Assembly: GCA_964449985.1 (NCBI GenBank)
Contig: CAYVCG010000037.1
Coordinates: 1-19,491 of the forward strand
Direction of reading: 5' to 3'
From: CAYVCG01 sp964449985
GTDB lineage: Bacteria; Bacillota; Clostridia; Lachnospirales; WRAX01
Length of the DNA: 19,491 bases
A model generated the notes under the pieces. That model searched no databases and was not told where the DNA came from. It saw only the letters and a program-made list of their open reading frames with translations. Numbering within the stretch: position 1 is the first letter of the stretch; each line of letters starts with the position of its first letter. Below, piece after piece: positions 1-5,747 of the stretch. The position numbers were made by a program, and so were the translations under genes.

Positions 1-390
1 AAAGAGGAGAGCCCAGAATACAGGATACATTTTCAATGTCAATGGCGTTTTGTCAAAGAGGGTGAAATATTGTTAGCCTCACATGATATTTACAATCCAT
101 ATGACAATGGTTTAAAATATAGTGACTGGGATTGGGATGTTTTTGGCAGAAAAAAAGAGCTGAGTAGTGTTTTTGATGTGCGATCACAAGAATTAATAGA
201 TCTATTTTTGCCTTTGAAAATAGAAAATATTTATTATACCAAAACTTGCGATTTACATATTGATTTTAATAAGGGTGTCTATTTTGAAACCTTTATTACC
301 TGTTCTACAAAACGTGAATATTATAGATTTCTTGATTTTCATTCAGGAAAACATACCATAATTTATGATGTTGATGAAACAGATAAATAA
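1..390 (+). CDS. Hypothetical protein, 5'-truncated by window edge
   Basis: The frame is open from base 1 to the TAA at 388-390, so the TTG at base 70 is unlikely to be the true start. Codons before it already read as protein, including HFQCQWRFVKEGEILLASHD. At least 129 residues are present, and the N-terminus lies outside the window. The protein is acidic and aromatic-rich (several W, Y and F), with no signal peptide, membrane segment or catalytic motif that I recognise. It looks like a small soluble alpha/beta protein of the kind often found as orphan or immunity-like genes in Clostridia, but that is only an impression. It is followed 9 bases later by repeat copy R1, the same arrangement as the following genes of the array. 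Function unknown. Confidence 0.75.
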   Translation, partial: KEESPEYRIHFQCQWRFVKEGEILLASHDIYNPYDNGLKYSDWDWDVFGRKKELSSVFDVRSQELIDLFLPLKIENIYYTKTCDLHIDFNKGVYFETFITCSTKREYYRFLDFHSGKHTIIYDVDETDK

Positions 391-399
391 GCACTTGCG

Positions 400-467
400 G
401 TTAGCTATTTTGACTCACAAGCATAAGATTTGTCGAAAAGCTGTCGAGTGGAAACTTGGCGGCTTTT
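400..467 (+). repeat. Array repeat copy R1
   Basis: First of six full copies of a ~67-bp intergenic repeat. It opens with GTTAGCT and continues through GACTCACAAGCA, ending in a hairpin. The left arm is 436-449, the loop GGAA (GNRA type) 450-453, and the right arm 454-467, giving 14 pairs with three G-T wobbles. It starts 9 bases after the stop of the partial gene and ends 43 bases before the next start, leaving no obvious room for a separate promoter. Same orientation as the genes. Confidence 0.9.
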
Positions 468-510
468 CGCGTACAGTCGGAAATTAGTTAATTGAGAAGA
501 AGGTGGTATA

Positions 511-954
511 GTGTCTAACAAATCAACCATATACTGGTTTGAGCCTGTTTTTTATTTGTTTTTTGGATTATTTCATATGCATAGGATTTGGGGGCTAATT
601 GACAGAAAGACCTATGCGGATTATTGGATAAGCGTTCTTGCTGAAAAAAATATTATGTACTATGTTTTAATGATAACTCTTCTAATACTTTGCATTAGTG
701 GAATAGCTGCTTTTGTTAAAAATGTAGGTAAAAATTATTGGTGGCGTTTTATTTATATTTTTGGTGGTGGCTATGTTTTGTTTGATGTAATCGCTGTTTT
801 GCTCGGAATAGCTTTGTGGAATGACTTGCTATTATTTATGTTTGATGTGAATAATCCACTTTGGAATATAATTTGGGGCGGATTCGTTTTAATAGGGATA
901 TTATCATTCTCCCTTGGCGTTTATTTAATGTATCTGCTTAAGAAAAGAGTATAA
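511..954 (+). CDS. Small integral membrane protein, four predicted helices
   Basis: 147-residue protein starting with GTG. A purine-rich site (GAAGAAGGTGG) lies just upstream, which supports this start over any internal one. Four hydrophobic stretches are visible: about residues 8-25 (FEPVFYLFFGLFHMHRIWG), 50-68, 80-104 and 116-143. This suggests a four-helix membrane protein with a short basic tail ending KKRV. No catalytic motif and no family that I can name. It forms one unit of the array, between R1 and R2. Unknown function; a CPBP-type protease motif (EExxxR) is not present. Confidence 0.8.
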   Translation: MSNKSTIYWFEPVFYLFFGLFHMHRIWGLIDRKTYADYWISVLAEKNIMYYVLMITLLILCISGIAAFVKNVGKNYWWRFIYIFGGGYVLFDVIAVLLGIALWNDLLLFMFDVNNPLWNIIWGGFVLIGILSFSLGVYLMYLLKKRV

Positions 955-966
955 GAATAATCTGCT

Positions 967-1033
967 GTTAGCTTTTTTGACTCACAAGCACAAGATTTGT
1001 CCAAAGCTGTCGAATGTGAGTTTGGCAGCTTTT
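967..1033 (+). repeat. Array repeat copy R2
   Basis: Second full copy, 12 bases after the stop of the membrane-protein gene. Hairpin: left arm 1003-1015, loop GTGA (GNRA) 1016-1019, right arm 1020-1032. Its stem differs from R4 at two paired positions that are G-T here and A-T in R4, so pairing is kept. The next reading frame runs through this repeat, see the following gene. Confidence 0.9.
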
Positions 1034-1447
1034 TGCGTATGGGCAAGGATTATTGCTTTAGAATTAATATTAATCACTCTTTACGAAGTGCTTCTTTTGA
1101 GAACAGTATATCTTAATCAAGTAGGGCCTGGCTGGGAAGTGCCAGTTGATGTTGTGATGCAATTAGCTTGGCTGAGAATTCTTTCTATACTTTGTATTTT
1201 TTTAATTATTTTATTTATATGGTTTTTGAGAGAACAAATAATAAAAACAGATAAAATAAATAAGTTTTTGCTAATCGTACATGCCTTTATACTATTGAGT
1301 AGCACGATATTTGTATTTTATGTTCAGGCATTTGACGGTCAGTTTTACTATCCCGAATTCATATCTCCCATAGCAATTATAAGTTCTATTTTTATTATTG
1401 TTTTATTATTTTGCGTTACCATATTTAATATTTGTAAAGATTCTTAA
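977..1447 (+). CDS. Small integral membrane protein; start uncertain, frame enters repeat R2
   Basis: The reading frame is open from a TTG inside repeat R2 (977), but the first ~22 codons are repeat sequence and no ribosome binding site precedes the TTG. The real protein probably begins near 1040-1050, where the sequence becomes a membrane helix (ARIIALELILITLYEVLLL). No ATG is in frame there: the ATG at 1039 is out of frame, and the next in-frame Met is only about residue 54. Four hydrophobic segments are visible, about residues 24-42, 62-85, 97-116 and 130-150 of the open frame. Either translation starts at a non-standard codon, or the start was lost when the repeat was joined to the gene. 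No family recognised. Unit between R2 and R3. Confidence 0.6.
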   Translation: MTHKHKICPKLSNVSLAAFCVWARIIALELILITLYEVLLLRTVYLNQVGPGWEVPVDVVMQLAWLRILSILCIFLIILFIWFLREQIIKTDKINKFLLIVHAFILLSSTIFVFYVQAFDGQFYYPEFISPIAIISSIFIIVLLFCVTIFNICKDS

Positions 1448-1455
1448 ATCGTGCC

Positions 1456-1520
1456 GTTAGCTTTTTTGACTCACAAGCACAATTTGCCAAAAGCTGTCAA
1501 GTGGGAACTTGGCAGATTTT
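1456..1520 (+). repeat. Array repeat copy R3
   Basis: Third full copy, with a 3-base deletion in its middle. Hairpin: left arm 1490-1502, loop GGGA (GNRA) 1503-1506, right arm 1507-1519, with one mismatch (G opposite A) where the other copies have G-C. It lies 8 bases after the stop of the preceding gene, and the next start codon is only 17 bases beyond its end. Confidence 0.9.
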
Positions 1521-1537
1521 TACAAGGGAGAGATTTT

Positions 1538-2107
1538 ATGAATGGATTTAAATCTATCAACAACGCAATCTACAACACGCAAAACGATAAGATTAGTGTA
1601 ACAGCTCTGCCCAAGACAGACTATTTTGTGAATCCTGAAACCGATGAAATCACTTCAAATGCACCGTTCGTTTATCAAGATATATGCGGTGACTTTGTAA
1701 TGCAAGCAAAGGTAAGCCACAACTTTATCAGCACTTATGATGCCTGTGTATTGTTTGCATTTGATGATGACACAAAATGGGCAAAGGCTTGCTTTGAATA
1801 CACAGATTTAGGCACAAAAGCGGTAGTCACTGTTATGACAAATGGGAAATCGGATGATGCAAATGGTGTAAATGTAGATAAAAATGAAGTGTGGCTACGC
1901 TTATCACGAAAAGGCAATATTTTTGCTGTGCATTATTCCCTTGACGGCAAAGGATATATGATGGCGCGATTAACACATATTCCAATGCGCGAATGCATTA
2001 AGGTTGGAATTGTAGCACAATCACCTCTTGGCGAAGGTGACGAAATGAGTTTTGAACATTTTTCACTTGAGCAAAAGACATTAACCGATATACGACTTGG
2101 GAAATAA
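1538..2107 (+). CDS. DUF1349 family protein (concanavalin A-like fold)
   Basis: 189 residues from the ATG at 1538, which has an AAGGGAGAG ribosome binding site. The frame is open further upstream, but only through repeat R3. The order of features matches the DUF1349 / YesU-like family: a hydrophobic strand (TDYFVNPETDEIT), APFVYQDICGDFVMQAKVS, then DACVLFAFDDDTKWAKACFE, VVTVMTNGKSDDANG, EVWLRLSRKGNIFAVHYSLD, and a closing strand with GIVAQSP. Members are small intracellular jelly-roll proteins of unknown biochemical role, often near sugar-metabolism genes. No signal peptide. Length is typical for the family. Unit between R3 and R4. The family assignment rests on remembered motifs, not on a search. 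Confidence 0.85.
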   Translation: MNGFKSINNAIYNTQNDKISVTALPKTDYFVNPETDEITSNAPFVYQDICGDFVMQAKVSHNFISTYDACVLFAFDDDTKWAKACFEYTDLGTKAVVTVMTNGKSDDANGVNVDKNEVWLRLSRKGNIFAVHYSLDGKGYMMARLTHIPMRECIKVGIVAQSPLGEGDEMSFEHFSLEQKTLTDIRLGK

Positions 2108-2128
2108 TAAAAATGAGTATAACTCTCT

Positions 2129-2195
2129 GTTAGCTTTTTTGACTCACAAGCACAGAATTTGTAGAAAGCTGTCGAATGTGAATTTGACAGCTTTT
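2129..2195 (+). repeat. Array repeat copy R4
   Basis: Fourth full copy. Hairpin: left arm 2165-2177, loop GTGA (GNRA) 2178-2181, right arm 2182-2194, fully paired with one G-T wobble. It is followed by GTGTATAGG, also seen after R5, then by an AGGAGG site for the next small gene. Confidence 0.9.
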
Positions 2196-2230
2196 GGTGT
2201 ATAGGTGTGATTTTTTAGGAGGATTTATTT

Positions 2231-2371
2231 ATGGACAAAGGTAAGGGCATAGACTATTTATCTTTAAGCCTATTGTCATTCGCAGGGCTCGGATTGGAAG
2301 CATTACTGGCTTTTTTAATAGAACCAATGATATATGGAAAACAAGAAGAGATAAAAAAACCTTTATCATAG
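2231..2371 (+). pseudogene. Truncated membrane protein gene, 46 residues
   Basis: An ATG follows a strong TTAGGAGGATTTATTT ribosome binding site. The 46-residue product starts MDKGKGIDYLSLSLLSFAGL, has one hydrophobic segment (about residues 9-32) and stops soon after IEPMIYGKQ. The N-terminus looks like that of a longer multi-helix membrane protein. Just before the stop lies a run of seven A (2352-2358). Adding one base there would replace the stop by about 14 more codons, several of them hydrophobic (FIIVFLIFVL), so a frameshift plus deletion is a reasonable reading. It could also be a genuine small membrane protein. It shares the R4-R5 unit with the hydrolase downstream. Confidence 0.5.
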
Positions 2372-2433
2372 TTTTTTTAATCTTTGTATTATAAAAACGG
2401 ACTATTATTATTTATATTTGGTGGAGTGCAAAT

Positions 2434-3300
2434 ATGAAAAAGGTATATAAAAGCAAACAAAGTGAATTATTTTTGATAGAGCTATATGATAAGCAAATGG
2501 ATGCGTTAAATCTTAAATTCGATGACATATATGTTAATACGAGATTTGGAAAATCACACATCGTTAAAGTTGGAAAACAAGATGGTAAACCGTTGCTGTT
2601 ATTTCACGGTGGTAACAGTACAACTCCCTATTATCTCTCTCATTTCAGAAGTCTATCTAATGATTTCTGTATATATGCTGTTGATACAATGGGACATCCA
2701 GGGAAAAGTGCTCAAACCGTTTTGTCAGCGAATAATATGCAGTATGGCGAATGGGCTTTAGATGTTATCAACGGACTTGGTTTTGAAAAAATGTGTTGTA
2801 TGGGTGGGTCATATGGTGGAGGTGTACTTGTGAAACTCATGTGCGTAGCACCCGAAAAGATTGAAAAAACTGTTTTAATTGTGCCATCGGGAATTGCTAA
2901 TGTATCAACATTTGATATCATTATGAAAATGGGCATACCTATGTTTTTCTACGTTTTAACTAAGAATGAAAAGTGGCTAAAAAAAGCTATTCTGCCAATG
3001 TCAATTGATGAAAAAAATATAGATGCCGATTCATACGAAATGGCCAAAAGTGCCTTTGAACATGCAGAGATTAAAGTCGGTATGCCAAGTAATGTAAGCT
3101 CAGATGATTTAAGAAAGTGTCTCGCGCCAACTCTTTTAATAGCCGCAGAGAAAGACTGCCTTTTTCCCGGGCAAAAGGTCATATCTCGCGCAAAAGAAAT
3201 GATACCGAATTTACAGACATGTTTATTGAAAGGGCAGGGGCATTTGTGTGTTTTGCCTGATGAAATAATTAATATGATTAAGGATTTTATCAATGAATAA
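2434..3300 (+). CDS. Alpha/beta-hydrolase fold protein
   Basis: 288-residue cytoplasmic hydrolase of the BioH/esterase type. Visible signatures are an oxyanion-hole motif HGG at residues 58-60, a nucleophile elbow GGSYGGG with Ser126, an acid at Asp241 (LIAAEKDCLFP) and a catalytic His270 (GQGHLC). The cap region (about 150-225) contains a hydrophobic stretch around 166-185. No signal peptide. The start has a GGTGGAG site 8 bases upstream. Substrate cannot be told from sequence: a small ester, lactone or thioester is likely. It lies 62 bases after the truncated membrane-protein gene with no repeat between them, and R5 follows 23 bases after its stop. Confidence 0.9.
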   Translation: MKKVYKSKQSELFLIELYDKQMDALNLKFDDIYVNTRFGKSHIVKVGKQDGKPLLLFHGGNSTTPYYLSHFRSLSNDFCIYAVDTMGHPGKSAQTVLSANNMQYGEWALDVINGLGFEKMCCMGGSYGGGVLVKLMCVAPEKIEKTVLIVPSGIANVSTFDIIMKMGIPMFFYVLTKNEKWLKKAILPMSIDEKNIDADSYEMAKSAFEHAEIKVGMPSNVSSDDLRKCLAPTLLIAAEKDCLFPGQKVISRAKEMIPNLQTCLLKGQGHLCVLPDEIINMIKDFINE

Positions 3301-3323
3301 CCAAGGTTTTGACCATAACCCTC

Positions 3324-3390
3324 GTTAGCTTTTTGACTCACAAGCACAGGATTTTATTGAAGTCTGTCGAACGGGAGTTTGTCAGCTTTT
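3324..3390 (+). repeat. Array repeat copy R5
   Basis: Fifth full copy, with one T missing from the T run. Hairpin: left arm 3360-3372, loop GGGA (GNRA) 3373-3376, right arm 3377-3389, with two mismatches. The 14 bases before it, TGACCATAACCCTC (3310-3323), also stand before R6 and nowhere else in the array. Confidence 0.88.
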
Positions 3391-3474
3391 AGTGTATAGG
3401 TTGGATTATTTATATTTTGCGTATTTGTTGTCTCGTTTTTACACGGCCTTTTATATTTTTAGAGGAGAATGATT

Positions 3475-3858
3475 ATGGACAAAAGCAGTTTTAATTTTAA
3501 AACGAGTGCATATGGTAGTGGAACATATATTTCAGAAACCAATGGGTTTAAAATTGAGATATCAGAAGATTATTTTTCTGATGAAAAAGTAGCGTTTGTG
3601 AAAAAGCTAATTGATACCTATCAGACAAAACTTCATACTTTGGCGCAGTTTTGCATGGAATCAGAATGCTTTGGAAAATTTTACCCTTATGAAACTGTGG
3701 ATACAATTATGGAGAGGCTTCACCTGCCAGTAATTAAAATTGATAATGTTGGGGGAATACTTACCTATTGCAATCACGAATTGGACAATGACCACCTTAT
3801 TGATGTTGAATTTGTTGGTCTAATGGATAGCTTTTTTTCAGTAAATATTGATGGTTAA
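3475..3858 (+). CDS. Hypothetical small acidic protein
   Basis: 127 residues from the ATG at 3475, which is 7 bases from a GAGGAG site. An ATG two codons earlier is too close to that site to be used. The protein begins MDKSSFNFKTSAYGSG and ends with EFVGLMDSFFSVNIDG. No signal peptide, membrane segment or recognised catalytic motif. It looks like a compact alpha/beta protein, with one long helix (about 32-56) and terminal strands. The ending resembles small DUF or immunity-like proteins in Firmicutes, but I cannot name a family. Unit between R5 and R6. Confidence 0.75.
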   Translation: MDKSSFNFKTSAYGSGTYISETNGFKIEISEDYFSDEKVAFVKKLIDTYQTKLHTLAQFCMESECFGKFYPYETVDTIMERLHLPVIKIDNVGGILTYCNHELDNDHLIDVEFVGLMDSFFSVNIDG

Positions 3859-3886
3859 TCTATTGCAGATTATGACCATAACCCTC

Positions 3887-3953
3887 GTTAGCTTTTTTGA
3901 CTCACAAGCACAGGATTTTATCGAAGTTGCCAACTTGAGTTTTGACAGCTTTT
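3887..3953 (+). repeat. Array repeat copy R6 (degenerate 3' half)
   Basis: Sixth copy. The 5' half, GTTAGCT through GACTCACAAGCACAGGATTTTA, matches R5 almost exactly. The hairpin half has lost the regular pairing and the GNRA loop, leaving a TTGA loop, but still ends TTTGACAGCTTT. It lies 28 bases after the stop of the preceding gene. The frame of the next gene is open through the second half of this copy, but without a plausible start. Confidence 0.82.
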
Positions 3954-4015
3954 GTTTATTTTTTAGGCTGGATTATGTGTATCAGACAAATAATGAGTAT
4001 ATAGGAGGAATCAGC

Positions 4016-4663
4016 ATGACATCAAAACAAGAACGGTTAGATATTTTTAAGGTGTTTCAAACTAACATAAAGAAAAGCAGCTCATTTGACACAGGTAAGC
4101 AAAGCTTGCTTGCTCTTAGAAAGGAATTGTCTGAAATATATGATTATATCTTCACTACCTGTGACAATGATGATTTCTGTAAAATGCCTTTTTCAAACAA
4201 TAAAACGATAGCATATTATCTATATCATCTGACACGGATTGAAGATATTACATCAAACACCTTAATCGCTGGAAGGACACAGTTGTTTTTTGCTAAAAAC
4301 TTTGACAAGCTGTTAAATTCTCCTATTATTACAACAGGCAATGAAATAACCCGGGATGAATTAATTGGATTTAGCAAATCGTTAGATATTAATCAGCTAA
4401 GAAATTATGCTTCTGTAGTTTTGGATAACACAAATTCAATAATTCAAGACATGAGTTTTGAAGATTCAAGAATAAAGGTATCTACAGAAAGAAAAAATGA
4501 TTTGTTAAAACTAAACACGGTATCAACTGATGAAAATGCTTTTTGGCTTGTCGACTATTGGTGCAGAAAAACTTACTCTGGGCTGTTACTAATGCCTTTT
4601 TCAAAACATCAGATGTTACATCTTGACAGTTGTTTGAGGATAGTTAATAAAATTAAAAAATAA
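4016..4663 (+). CDS. DinB-like four-helix bundle protein
   Basis: 215 residues from the ATG at 4016, which has an AGGAGG site 7 bases upstream. The open frame upstream of it is repeat R6 sequence and is not used. Visible features fit the DinB/YfiT-like metal-binding fold: a first helix ending in YYLYHLTRIEDI with His71, and a C-terminal helix with His198 and His202 in an HxxxH spacing (KHQMLHLD). These three histidines would be the metal ligands. DinB-superfamily proteins include thiol transferases and damage-induced proteins of unknown role, and the substrate is not known here. Soluble. Preceded by R6; no repeat copy follows directly. Confidence 0.7.
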   Translation: MTSKQERLDIFKVFQTNIKKSSSFDTGKQSLLALRKELSEIYDYIFTTCDNDDFCKMPFSNNKTIAYYLYHLTRIEDITSNTLIAGRTQLFFAKNFDKLLNSPIITTGNEITRDELIGFSKSLDINQLRNYASVVLDNTNSIIQDMSFEDSRIKVSTERKNDLLKLNTVSTDENAFWLVDYWCRKTYSGLLLMPFSKHQMLHLDSCLRIVNKIKK

Positions 4664-4671
4664 ATTTTAGG

Positions 4672-4755
4672 GAAGGTTATAAACGAACCGGGGAGATATG
4701 GTTTGCTCAGGACAATGAAAATAATGTATTGTGGATTATTGATATAAATAATTAA
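4672..4755 (+). pseudogene. 3' remnant of an unidentified gene
   Basis: Just after the DinB-like gene, in a different frame, 28 codons read EGYKRTGEIWFAQDNENNVL and then WIIDINN before a TAA. This looks like a real protein C-terminus, not random AT-rich sequence, but it has no start codon or ribosome binding site. The rest of 4664-4855 holds no gene. The likely explanation is a deletion that removed the 5' part of an array gene, together with any repeat on either side. Weak evidence. Confidence 0.3.
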
Positions 4756-4855
4756 CATGCGATATTTATTCAACTTTTTGATTTTTATGTTTCGTGTAAT
4801 GTTTAGACTTTAAAACGACACGCAACATTTAAAAATAAAATATGTGAGGTATATT

Positions 4856-5539
4856 ATGAAAAAATTAAAGCAAAAAATCGGCATCTTATGTGCACTTCTG
4901 GGAGTTATGCTTGTAATGGCATCATGCGGATCCTTATTTGAAGACTTAATGGGGACAGGACCTAGCAAGGACAAGTATGTACAATATTCAATGGACTCCA
5001 TCTTCTTAAACAAACATGCTCAAGAATACATAGATATGCTTGGTGATTCTTCTGTCACAGTTGAAGATTGCGAAAAGGACTATTACGATGGGCTAAAGGT
5101 AGAAGCAGACTATTTTATGGATTATTATGACATCTCAGGTGTTTCCGATGAGACCGTAGAGCGTATTGTTAATATGTATGACAAAATATATGCTAAAAGC
5201 AAATATGAAGTGGGAAGCGTTGTTAAAAATGATACGGCATATTTAGTAAGCGTGACCATTTATCCGATTGATATTTTGCAAAAAGCTGATGAGGATATTG
5301 ATAAATTTATTGATGATTTTGCTGCAAAAAGCGAAGCTGGTGAGTTCGATGATATTACGGATGAGGAATATGAGGAGATTTGGGCAGACGGTATTATTTC
5401 GTTGATAGAACAACGCTTGGATGATATCGGATATTTAGACCCTGAAACTATCTCTGTTCAGGTCGTTGAAACATCAACAGACTTTAAAATCGATGATAGC
5501 GATTGGGAAAGAATTGATATGTTAATGATTTCATACTAG
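4856..5539 (+). CDS. Predicted lipoprotein of unknown function
   Basis: 227 residues from the ATG at 4856, six bases after GAGGT. A GTG four codons earlier is a poorer start. A lipoprotein signal is clear: basic start MKKLKQK, hydrophobic core about 8-21, and lipobox VMASC with the lipidated Cys at residue 24, so it is probably anchored outside the membrane. The mature part is strongly acidic. It contains a helical region (about 40-115), a beta stretch KYEVGSVVKNDTAYLVSVTI and a later acidic helix with EFDDITDEEYEEIW. Related Clostridia lipoproteins of this shape are uncharacterised. It is the last gene of the array and is followed by the hairpin-only copy R7. Confidence 0.8.
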   Translation: MKKLKQKIGILCALLGVMLVMASCGSLFEDLMGTGPSKDKYVQYSMDSIFLNKHAQEYIDMLGDSSVTVEDCEKDYYDGLKVEADYFMDYYDISGVSDETVERIVNMYDKIYAKSKYEVGSVVKNDTAYLVSVTIYPIDILQKADEDIDKFIDDFAAKSEAGEFDDITDEEYEEIWADGIISLIEQRLDDIGYLDPETISVQVVETSTDFKIDDSDWERIDMLMISY

Positions 5540-5573
5540 GGAAAAGGTTATTTATCTGTAATATAGCCGATAT

Positions 5574-5605
5574 AAAAGCTGTCGAATTTAGGTTTGGCAG
5601 CTTTT
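5574..5605 (+). repeat. Array repeat R7, hairpin half only; possible terminator
   Basis: The 3' half of the array repeat alone: left arm AAAAGCTGTCGAAT (5574-5587), loop TTAG, right arm ending GGCAGCTTTT (5592-5605). The GTTAGCT...CACAAGCA half is missing; 5540-5573 does not resemble it. A four-T end means it could act as a weak terminator for the lipoprotein gene. Confidence 0.75.
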
Positions 5606-5675
5606 GTTGTATTGTATGATCTATATTGTAATTTAATTGTGTTGCGATGTGGTGGATTGTTAAGTATAAAAATTT

Positions 5676-5714
5676 ATGATATAGTATCATTTCAGATAAA
5701 ATAAGTAGTATAAT
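5676..5714 (+). promoter_or_regulatory. Candidate metY control region: inverted repeat and -10 box
   Basis: ATGATA TAG TATCAT (5676-5690) is a 6-bp-arm inverted repeat. A perfect TATAAT stands at 5709-5714, 34 bases before the metY start. No good -35 box is at the right distance, and the inverted repeat overlaps where it would be, which would suit an activator or repressor site. No SAM riboswitch or T-box fits in the short space after R7. Confidence 0.35.
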
Positions 5715-5747
5715 ATCGCTATATTAATAATAGGAGGGCAATGAAAT

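Noticed and set aside
70..72. TTG as start of the first gene
   Set aside because: The frame continues open and protein-like to base 1, so the gene is cut by the window edge.
400..3953. Repeats as classical integron attC sites
   Set aside because: GTTAGCT resembles the GTTRRRY core but has C at a purine position, it stands at the 5' end of the repeat, and no complementary RYYYAAC box exists at the other end. No integrase gene is in the window.
400..3953. Mutually exclusive hairpins (5' AGCTTTTTTGAC pairing with the middle GTCCAAAGCT)
   Set aside because: The alternative pairing is fair in R2 but weak in R1 and R3 and lost in R5 and R6, so it is not supported as a conserved switch.
400..3953. 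Repeats as a CRISPR array
   Set aside because: Spacing is irregular (hundreds of bases) and the intervals are protein-coding genes; no cas genes are seen.
3848..4015. Extended N-terminus for the DinB-like protein
   Set aside because: The extra codons are repeat R6 sequence, while an ATG at 4016 has a perfect AGGAGG site.
5606..5747. SAM riboswitch or T-box before metY
   Set aside because: The space after R7 is about 140 bases and shows no S-box core or T-box sequence.
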